A stretch of DNA of 19,385 nt from Bacteroides sp. UBA7335 (GTDB taxonomy: Bacteria > Bacteroidota > Bacteroidia > Bacteroidales > Bacteroidaceae): contig DKPL01000072.1 in the NCBI GenBank assembly GCA_002471185.1, positions 9,184 to 28,568 on the forward strand, read 5' to 3'. Within the stretch, counting starts at the first letter, position 1; every line of letters starts with the position of its first letter. Position numbers and translations under genes: made by a program. Positions 1-5,530 of the stretch are shown piece by piece. Below the pieces are notes generated by a model, which was given only the letters and a program-made list of their open reading frames with translations, had not been told where the DNA came from and did no database searches.

Positions 1-22
1 TATCCGCACTGCAGTGCGGATA
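1..22. repeat. Perfect 22-nt palindrome at the left window edge
   Basis: The first 22 bases are identical to their own reverse complement. The half-site is TATCCGCACTG. Read as RNA it would give a 9-bp stem with a TGCA loop, but no T-tract follows, so it does not look like an intrinsic terminator. A shorter palindrome, TAGTGCGCACTA at 34-45, lies just downstream and shares the GCACT/AGTGC core. This pairing suggests a protein-binding site or a small dispersed repeat. Nothing upstream is visible, so its relation to a preceding gene is unknown. Confidence 0.55.
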
Positions 23-33
23 GAGGAGCACCA

Positions 34-45
34 TAGTGCGCACTA
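34..45. repeat. 12-nt palindrome sharing a core with the 1-22 palindrome
   Basis: TAGTGCGCACTA is a perfect palindrome 12 nt after the larger one and reuses its AGTGCG/CGCACT core. Two related palindromes within 45 nt is more than expected in DNA this AT-rich. The rest of 46-219 is AT-rich and I see no gene there. A possible but weak promoter for the gene at 220 is TTG at 179-181 with TAATTTTA at 205-212; it has one mismatch to TAnnTTTG and a long 23-nt spacer. Confidence 0.35.
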
Positions 46-219
46 GTACACACCGTTTTAAATAATTGTATTTACTTTAGCTTGCTCTAACTTAATGTTA
101 AACTTTAGTCATAATGAATTAGTTATGAACTATTTTTTAATAACAAGTGTTCCATTTAATATTTTTCTGAAAATGAACTTGTTTTTTAATCAGTAACTGC
201 ATAATAATTTTAAACTGTG

Positions 220-501
220 ATGAAAGAAAAAAATGATATTACTTATCGTGATGAAGAAAGAAATCCATTTTCGGGAGCTACCGGATGGGCATTCTTTTTA
301 GCTACTACAGCATGGATTGGACTATGTTCATTTTCTTGGGTAGGTATTATTTGGGCTATTTTGGCATTAATTGTTTCTTTGGCAACATGGAAATCTGCTA
401 AACCTGAAAATCGATCGGTTCATACTGCAGCAATCGGTCTCTCTATTATTTTTGTTTTAGTGTCTTTTATAGCACCAGGAATTTTTAGAGTTATCTGGTA
501 G
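220..501 (+). CDS. Small membrane protein of unknown function
   Basis: I do not recognise a family. The product is 93 residues from ATG 220; a GTG codon directly before it (217) would add one residue and is less likely. A charged, hydrophilic N-terminus (residues 1-18) is followed by a long hydrophobic stretch rich in Trp and Phe (about 21-56), probably two closely spaced membrane helices. A short polar segment with KSAKPENR (about 58-66) leads to a last helix (about 69-91) that ends in a Trp. It is probably an inner-membrane protein. The DoxX/DoxD-like gene begins 22 nt after its stop on the same strand, so the two are probably co-transcribed and may act together. The reading frame is credible because of its membrane-protein composition and operon position; the function is unknown. 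Confidence 0.7.
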   Translation: MKEKNDITYRDEERNPFSGATGWAFFLATTAWIGLCSFSWVGIIWAILALIVSLATWKSAKPENRSVHTAAIGLSIIFVLVSFIAPGIFRVIW

Positions 502-523
502 ATAAACTAATACTAATAAATAA

Positions 524-1048
524 ATGAATGATATGACAGATAATCTTAAGTTTAGTCCGGTAACTGCTATGGTAGCTATCGTTGCATTGCGTATTATGAG
601 CTCTTGGAATTGGATAAACGGAGCATTTTTTGGTACAGATGCAAAAGTTGATGCTCATTGGCTAAGTGGTGAAGGATTGATTGAACGTATTGGTGGCGAT
701 CATGGATTTGGAACAATGGCATTATATGATTGGATGGGAAATTTTATAAATCATGATATGACACTTGCACCGGCATTTTGGGCTTGGTTTATTTTTTTAG
801 CTTATGCATGGGCCGGTATTAGTTTATTGTTTGGTTTTCTAACTAGACTAGGAGGATTAGTGGCTATATTAGCAGCATTGATGAATTTACTTGGGGCTGG
901 TGGTAATGGTGCTGATACAATTGGTCAAAATGGGTTGTTATTAATTTTAGGTGCAATATTTATGCTGGTTGGTGCTGGTAGAATATATGGTATTGATCGC
1001 TGGCTTCTGAAAAAAACAGATGCACGATGGCTAAGGTGGTTAGCTTAG
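524..1048 (+). CDS. DoxX/DoxD-like integral membrane protein
   Basis: The 174-residue product has about four hydrophobic helices (roughly 12-35, 82-104, 107-127 and 131-152) and small-residue-rich segments such as LGAGGNGADTIGQNG (about 123-137). These match the DoxX superfamily and most resemble the DoxD-type subunit of thiosulfate:quinone oxidoreductase, which sits in the cytoplasmic membrane. Members are linked to quinone reduction with sulfur compounds or to redox stress, but most bacterial DoxX proteins have no proven reaction, so a TQO role is only a guess. The short Trp/His-containing region between helices 1 and 2 (about 29-78) would face outside. It follows the small membrane protein gene by 22 nt. 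ATG 524 was chosen as the first in-frame start; an ATG three codons later is possible. Confidence 0.78.
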   Translation: MNDMTDNLKFSPVTAMVAIVALRIMSSWNWINGAFFGTDAKVDAHWLSGEGLIERIGGDHGFGTMALYDWMGNFINHDMTLAPAFWAWFIFLAYAWAGISLLFGFLTRLGGLVAILAALMNLLGAGGNGADTIGQNGLLLILGAIFMLVGAGRIYGIDRWLLKKTDARWLRWLA

Positions 1049-1061
1049 TAACTGATATAAG

Positions 1062-1106
1062 CTGTTCGATAACATAGATAGTGTTCGATTTTGAACAGTC
1101 TTTTTC
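1062..1106. promoter_or_regulatory. TGTTC dyad: candidate upstream activator site for tolC, or weak terminator of the DoxD-like gene
   Basis: TGTTCGAT occurs twice (1063-1070 and 1082-1089), and GAACA at 1093-1097 pairs with either copy. The inner copy forms a 16-bp dyad, TGTTC-N6-GAACA (1082-1097). The outer copy with CTGTTC/GAACAG (1062-1067 and 1093-1098) could form a longer stem. A T-rich run (1101-1105) follows, so a weak intrinsic terminator for the upstream gene pair is one reading. The other is an activator site: the dyad centre is about 78 nt upstream of the start point predicted from the -24/-12 promoter at 1142-1156, a usual distance for sigma-54 activators, and an activator of this type is encoded two genes downstream. 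Both uses are possible. Confidence 0.5.
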
Positions 1107-1141
1107 TGTATAATTATCTAAATATTAGTGTTTTAAATATT

Positions 1142-1157
1142 TGGCATATTACTTGTT
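1142..1157 (+). promoter_or_regulatory. Candidate sigma-54 (-24/-12) promoter of tolC
   Basis: TGGCA at 1142-1146 and TTG at 1153-1155 match the sigma-54 consensus TGGCAC-N5-TTGCA with exact spacing. The main deviation is T in place of C after TTG. The predicted start is near 1168, giving a leader of about 14 nt before ATG 1182. I see no good TAnnTTTG element at this gene. The sigma-54-type activator encoded at 2703-4061 makes the match more credible. Confidence 0.55.
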
Positions 1158-1181
1158 TTATCATTGTAAACGATTGAAACA

Positions 1182-2672
1182 ATGAAAAAGCAATTAATAA
1201 TTATAGGTTTTTTACTAGGGCTTGTTTTTAAAACTACTGCACAGCAATCTAGTGTTGGTTCATCTATCACAATTACCCTAGACGAAGCAATAGCCATAGC
1301 CAGAGTGCAAAGTGTAGATGCAGCTGTAGCCCTCAATGAACTAAAAACAGCCTACTGGGAGTATAGAACCTTTCGTGCCGACTTATTGCCTGAAGTAAAT
1401 TTTGCAGCTACCGCTCCGGGATACAACAAGAAGTACAACTCATATCAAACAGATGATGGCTCGTACACCTTCGTGCGCAATAATTACATGGAGATGAGTG
1501 GTGAATTGGCCATCAATCAAAACATTTGGCTCACCGGAGGTACCATCTCTTTAAACACTTCACTAGATTTTCTGCGGCAACTTGATGGTACAAAAGACAA
1601 TCGCTTTATGTCGGTTCCTATAGCGCTAACCCTTAATCAACCCATCTTTGGAGTAAATGTCACCAAATGGAACAGGCGCATTGAGCCGGTGCGTTATGCC
1701 GAAGCTAAAGCTGCTTTTCTTTCGGCTACCGAAGAGGTAACCATGACTGCCATCAACTATTTCTTTAATCTATTATTGGCTAAAGAAAATGTAGCGATAG
1801 CCTCTCAAAACCTAGAGAATGCACAAAAACTATATGAAGTGGCCAAAATAAAACGAGGCATGGGGCAAATTAGCGAAAATGATTTGCTACAGCTGGAGCT
1901 CAACATGCTAAATGCTCGATCTGCCATGACCGATAATGAGAGTGCACTAAAAAGTAATATGTTTAAACTTCGCTCTTTTTTGGCTTTGAGCGAGCAAGAT
2001 GAACTCAACCCTATAGTGCCCGATACCCTACCCGGTGTACAGTTAGACTATGCACAGGTGCTCGATAAGGCTTTGGCCAACAATAAATTTGCAAAGAATA
2101 TTCGTCGTAGGCAGTTGCAAGCCGATTATGAAGTGGCAAAAGCCAAAGGAGACTTACGCAAGATATCGCTTTTTGCGCAAGTGGGATATACCGGGATGGA
2201 TGCTGAAATTGCGCAGGCTTATAATAGATTGAAAGATAACCAAATTATAGAGGTAGGTTTTCAGATACCATTGCTCGACTGGGGAAAACGTAGGGGTAAA
2301 GTAAAAGTAGCTCAAAGCAATCGCGAGGTAACCGAAAGTAAACTCAGGCAAGAGAGCATGAATTTTAATCAGAACCTATTTATCTTGGTAGAGCAGTTCA
2401 ACAATCAGCTCACTCAGCTTCGCATAGCCGATAAAGCAGATGCCATTGCTCAAAAACGCTACAATACCAATGTCGAAACTTTTATGATTGGTAAAATCTC
2501 TACACTCGACTTAAACGATTCGCAAGTGGCCAAAGATGAGGCACGCGCCCGGCATATCTCTCAGTTGTTTTATTACTGGTATTACTATTTTCAACTTCGA
2601 AGCCTAACTTTATGGGATTTCAGCACAAATACCAATATCGATGCCGATTTTGAACGAATCATTAAATTATAA
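1182..2672 (+). CDS. TolC-family outer membrane efflux protein
   Basis: A 496-residue TolC/OEP-type protein, the outer membrane channel of tripartite efflux or type I export systems. The N-terminus is a Sec signal peptide (MKKQ, then a hydrophobic core to about residue 17) with likely cleavage after TTA at 20, and there is no lipobox cysteine. Typical TolC features follow: an ITLDEAIAIA-type start of the mature protein, and two similar halves each with long amphipathic helices rich in Leu, Ala, Gln and Asn (about 170-260 and 385-470) joined to short barrel strands. Length fits the family (about 430-500). The usual adaptor (HlyD/MacA-like) and permease genes are not next to it in this window; instead the next genes are a response regulator (30 nt after the stop) and a histidine kinase. 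The substrate cannot be told from the sequence. The sigma-54-like promoter upstream suggests induced expression. Confidence 0.93.
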   Translation: MKKQLIIIGFLLGLVFKTTAQQSSVGSSITITLDEAIAIARVQSVDAAVALNELKTAYWEYRTFRADLLPEVNFAATAPGYNKKYNSYQTDDGSYTFVRNNYMEMSGELAINQNIWLTGGTISLNTSLDFLRQLDGTKDNRFMSVPIALTLNQPIFGVNVTKWNRRIEPVRYAEAKAAFLSATEEVTMTAINYFFNLLLAKENVAIASQNLENAQKLYEVAKIKRGMGQISENDLLQLELNMLNARSAMTDNESALKSNMFKLRSFLALSEQDELNPIVPDTLPGVQLDYAQVLDKALANNKFAKNIRRRQLQADYEVAKAKGDLRKISLFAQVGYTGMDAEIAQAYNRLKDNQIIEVGFQIPLLDWGKRRGKVKVAQSNREVTESKLRQESMNFNQNLFILVEQFNNQLTQLRIADKADAIAQKRYNTNVETFMIGKISTLDLNDSQVAKDEARARHISQLFYYWYYYFQLRSLTLWDFSTNTNIDADFERIIKL

Positions 2673-2687
2673 AAAAGAATATTTTCT

Positions 2688-2695
2688 TACTTTTG
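2688..2695 (+). promoter_or_regulatory. Bacteroidetes -7 element before the response regulator gene
   Basis: TACTTTTG is a full match to TAnnTTTG and is followed by CA, as is common in this phylum. No TTTG-like -33 element lies 19-21 nt upstream. The predicted start (about 2700-2701) is only 2-3 nt before ATG 2703, so a transcript from here would be nearly leaderless. It would give the regulator and kinase a basal supply independent of the tolC promoter. Confidence 0.5.
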
Positions 2696-2702
2696 CAATA
2701 CT

Positions 2703-4061
2703 ATGATACTAATAATAGATGATGATAGTGCAATTCGCTCATCGCTGAGTTTTATGCTGAAGCGAGCCGGCTATGACACACAAGCTGTGGCTACCCCACG
2801 AGAAGCCATAGAAGTGGTGCGGGCAATGGCTCCACGACTCATTTTAATGGATATGAACTTTACGCTCTCTACCAATGGCGAAGAGGGCTTGACACTACTT
2901 AAGCAAGTAAAAATCTTTCGTCCTGATACACCGGTTATTTTAATGACGGCATGGGGAAGCATACAGTTGGCGGTGCAAGGCATGCAAGCCGGAGCTTTCG
3001 ACTTTATTACCAAACCATGGAACAATGCGGCATTGATGCAACGCATAGAAACAGCATTGGAACTGGCAGACGAGGCTACCCGAAAAGAGGTCGTGGTGAC
3101 CGATAACGATGGATTCGACCGTAGCTTTATTGTAGGGAAAAGTAAAGGATTGATGGATGTGCTCAATACCATTAAGCGCATTGCTAAAACCAATGCTTCA
3201 GTATTGATAACAGGCGAGAGTGGTACAGGCAAAGAGTTAATAGCCGAAGCTGTGCATCGCAACAGTCCGCGCTCAAAAAAGCCATTTGTCAAGGTCAATC
3301 TAGGTGGTATCTCACAATCTTTGTTCGAAAGTGAAATGTTTGGTCATAAGAAGGGTGCCTTTACCGATGCTACTTCCGACCGTGTAGGACGTTTTGAACT
3401 GGCAGATAAGGGAACCATCTTTTTAGATGAAATTGGTGATCTTGATTTGAGTTGCCAAGTAAAGTTGCTGCGGGTATTGCAAGAACAAACTTTTGAAGTC
3501 TTGGGTGACAGTCGCCCACGCAAAGTCGATATTCGCGTGGTTAGTGCCACCAATAGCGATTTGCCGCAAATGGTGCAAGAACGCTCTTTTCGTGAAGATC
3601 TGTTCTATCGCATCAACTTGATTACGGTGCATCTACCGGCTCTTCGTGAACGTAGAGAAGATATTCCACTATTAGCTCGTCATTTTGTTCAGACTTTATG
3701 TTCAGCACAAGGCTTGCCTCATGTCGAGCTAACTGCCGATGCTATAGCTTATCTAAGTGCTTTGCCCTATCAAGGCAATATTCGTGAGCTGAAAAACCTG
3801 GTGGAACGTACGCTGCTAGTCTGTGGAAAACCTGTTTTGACTGCCGAAGATTTTAAAGCTCACTACCAATCGCCTATCGAAGCTCGTCAAACAACTTCGG
3901 AGCTGACAGGTATGACACTAGACGAAATAGAGAAGCAAACCATATTGCAAACGTTACAAAAATATGGCAATAACATCTCTCAGGTGGCTACCGCTTTAGG
4001 CATCAGTCGTGCAGCCCTTTATCGTCGTCTCGAAAAATTTGACATATCAATCAATGATTAA
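2703..4061 (+). CDS. NtrC-family sigma-54-dependent response regulator
   Basis: The 452-residue protein has the full NtrC architecture. The receiver domain (1-120) has acidic residues D6-D8, phospho-acceptor D50, T82 and K104. The AAA+ sigma-54 activator domain (about 142-370) has Walker A GESGTGKE (171-178), the sigma-54 contact loop GAFTDA (218-223) and Walker B TIFLDEIGD (238-246). The C-terminal Fis-type helix-turn-helix is at about 404-445. When phosphorylated it should oligomerise on upstream sites and drive sigma-54 promoters. The contact loop has D at 222 where the textbook motif is GAFTGA; from memory this variant is frequent in Bacteroidetes regulators. The gene lies 30 nt after tolC and 20 nt before the kinase gene, so the kinase is its obvious partner and the promoter at 1142-1157 its obvious target. 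Confidence 0.96.
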   Translation: MILIIDDDSAIRSSLSFMLKRAGYDTQAVATPREAIEVVRAMAPRLILMDMNFTLSTNGEEGLTLLKQVKIFRPDTPVILMTAWGSIQLAVQGMQAGAFDFITKPWNNAALMQRIETALELADEATRKEVVVTDNDGFDRSFIVGKSKGLMDVLNTIKRIAKTNASVLITGESGTGKELIAEAVHRNSPRSKKPFVKVNLGGISQSLFESEMFGHKKGAFTDATSDRVGRFELADKGTIFLDEIGDLDLSCQVKLLRVLQEQTFEVLGDSRPRKVDIRVVSATNSDLPQMVQERSFREDLFYRINLITVHLPALRERREDIPLLARHFVQTLCSAQGLPHVELTADAIAYLSALPYQGNIRELKNLVERTLLVCGKPVLTAEDFKAHYQSPIEARQTTSELTGMTLDEIEKQTILQTLQKYGNNISQVATALGISRAALYRRLEKFDISIND

Positions 4062-4081
4062 TTGGTAAACTTTACGCTATA

Positions 4082-5401
4082 ATGAAACTCAAATTCTACT
4101 TCCTGTTTTTGGTAATACTGATGTTGGCAGTATGGGGCATGTTGTTTGTTCTACTTGGCACCGAACGGGGAGTGTTGTTTTACCTAGCTGAAGCATTATT
4201 AACTATAGGATTGGTATTTCTGATATTCTTCTATCGTAAAGTGGTGAAACCCCTGCAAACCATTGGAAATGGTATGGAACTGCTTAAAGAGCAAGATTTT
4301 AGTAGTAGATTACGCAGTGTGGGACAGGTCGAAGCCGATCGTATCGTCCAAATATTTAATCGTATGATGGATCAGCTGAAAGATGAACGTATGCGACTGC
4401 GCGAGCAAAACCATTTTCTAGATCTACTAGTCAGCGCTTCGCCCATGGGGGTAATTATTCTAACTTTCGATGGTCAGATATCTATGATCAACAAGGCTGC
4501 ACTCTCTTTTTTTCATATTCACTCCGAAGCCGAAGTGCTGAACCGTACGCTAAATGAGCTTGAAGTACCTCTTGCTGACGAAATAGCACGTATCCCTCAT
4601 GACTCTACCGAAACTGTGAGACTGAGCGACTCAATGATTTACCGCTGTTCGCATCTTTCATTTATTGACCGTGGGTTTGCTCATCCTTTTATCTTAATAG
4701 AAAGCTTGACTACCGAGGTGATGAAAGCTGAGAAAATAGCTTATGAGAAGGTGATTCGTATGATTGCTCACGAGGTGAATAATACAGTGGCTGGTGTAAC
4801 TTCTACCTTAGATACGGTAGATGAGGCTCTTGAAGAAATAGTCGCTACCGAAGAGCTTCGAGAAGTGATGAAGGTATGTGGAGAGCGATGCTTAGGCATG
4901 AGCCGATTTATTACCAATTTTGCCAATGTAGTGAAGATTCCTGAAGCCCAGCTTGCACCGGTATCCCTAAACCATCGGGTGGAGGTTTGTAAAATATTTA
5001 TGGAGAATATTTGTCGTAATCGTAATATAAATCTGCATTTAGACTTATGCTTAGAAGATACAGTAGTCAATATGGATGCGATGCTTTTTGAACAAGTCAT
5101 GGTTAATATTATAAAGAATGCAGCAGAAAGTATACATCATCAAGGAGATATTTATATTAAAACATCTACTCATCCTGCTACACTCGAAATTGCCGATACG
5201 GGAGGAGGCATTAGTAAAGAGGTGGAAGCCAAACTATTTAGTCCTTTTTTCTCTACCAAACCCAATGGGCAGGGCATAGGACTCATCTTTATTCGTGAGG
5301 TGTTGGCTAACCACGATTGCTCTTTTTCGCTTCGTTCATACCCTGATGGGCTTACTCGCTTTATTATTCAATTTAATCATCTGCCTATAAATCAGAACTG
5401 A
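4082..5401 (+). CDS. Membrane sensor histidine kinase (NtrB/NtrY-like), partner of the upstream regulator
   Basis: A 439-residue kinase. Two N-terminal membrane helices (about 4-25 and 31-51) are separated by only a few residues, so there is almost no periplasmic sensor; the signal is probably sensed in or at the membrane or in the cytoplasm. A HAMP-like linker (about 52-104) and a PAS-like domain (about 110-205) follow. The phospho-acceptor is H230 in MIAHEVNN. The ATPase domain has the N box NIIKNAAES (342-350), G1 DTGGGI (372-377), the F box FFSTK (389-393) and G2 GQGIGL (396-401). The gene starts 20 nt after the regulator gene and the two are surely co-transcribed. The stimulus is unknown; with tolC upstream, envelope stress or a toxic compound is a reasonable guess. 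Confidence 0.94.
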   Translation: MKLKFYFLFLVILMLAVWGMLFVLLGTERGVLFYLAEALLTIGLVFLIFFYRKVVKPLQTIGNGMELLKEQDFSSRLRSVGQVEADRIVQIFNRMMDQLKDERMRLREQNHFLDLLVSASPMGVIILTFDGQISMINKAALSFFHIHSEAEVLNRTLNELEVPLADEIARIPHDSTETVRLSDSMIYRCSHLSFIDRGFAHPFILIESLTTEVMKAEKIAYEKVIRMIAHEVNNTVAGVTSTLDTVDEALEEIVATEELREVMKVCGERCLGMSRFITNFANVVKIPEAQLAPVSLNHRVEVCKIFMENICRNRNINLHLDLCLEDTVVNMDAMLFEQVMVNIIKNAAESIHHQGDIYIKTSTHPATLEIADTGGGISKEVEAKLFSPFFSTKPNGQGIGLIFIREVLANHDCSFSLRSYPDGLTRFIIQFNHLPINQN

Positions 5402-5492
5402 CACAACTATAGCTGCGCTTGATTGACTTTATTAAGCAATAGATACCTCAAAAATAAACTTGCTAAAAAATGGTAAATCGGTGGGTTTATAT

Positions 5493-5500
5493 TATTTTTG
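5493..5500 (+). promoter_or_regulatory. Bacteroidetes -7 element before ftsK
   Basis: TATTTTTG matches TAnnTTTG fully. The predicted start is near 5506, giving a leader of about 25 nt to ATG 5531. No TTTG at the usual -33 distance. An in-frame TTG at 5498 overlaps this element and so would not be transcribed as a start codon, which supports ATG 5531 as the ftsK start. I see no clear terminator for the kinase gene in 5402-5490. Confidence 0.5.
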
Positions 5501-5530
5501 CCTAACAAAACGTTTAGTATAGAATTGAGC

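Noticed and set aside
1..219. tRNA or rRNA end at the left edge
   Set aside because: There is no T-loop, acceptor stem or CCA-type 3' end; the palindromes do not fold into a tRNA arm set.
2771..3298. A 175-codon open frame on the minus strand opposite the response regulator gene
   Set aside because: It lies wholly antisense to a strongly supported NtrC-type gene, has no recognisable motif and a composition expected from a reverse-frame shadow.
4768..5100. A 110-codon open frame on the minus strand opposite the histidine kinase gene
   Set aside because: It is antisense to the H-box and ATPase domain, and its Ser/Thr-rich product is typical of a shadow frame.
5422..5440. Small hairpin ATTG-A-CTT / AAG-CAAT after the histidine kinase gene
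   Set aside because: It has a short, AT-rich, bulged stem with no T-tract after it, so it is not a convincing terminator.
5498..5530. Longer ftsK start at TTG 5498
   Set aside because: The codon is inside the TAnnTTTG element at 5493-5500, upstream of the predicted transcript start; ATG 5531 fits the family.
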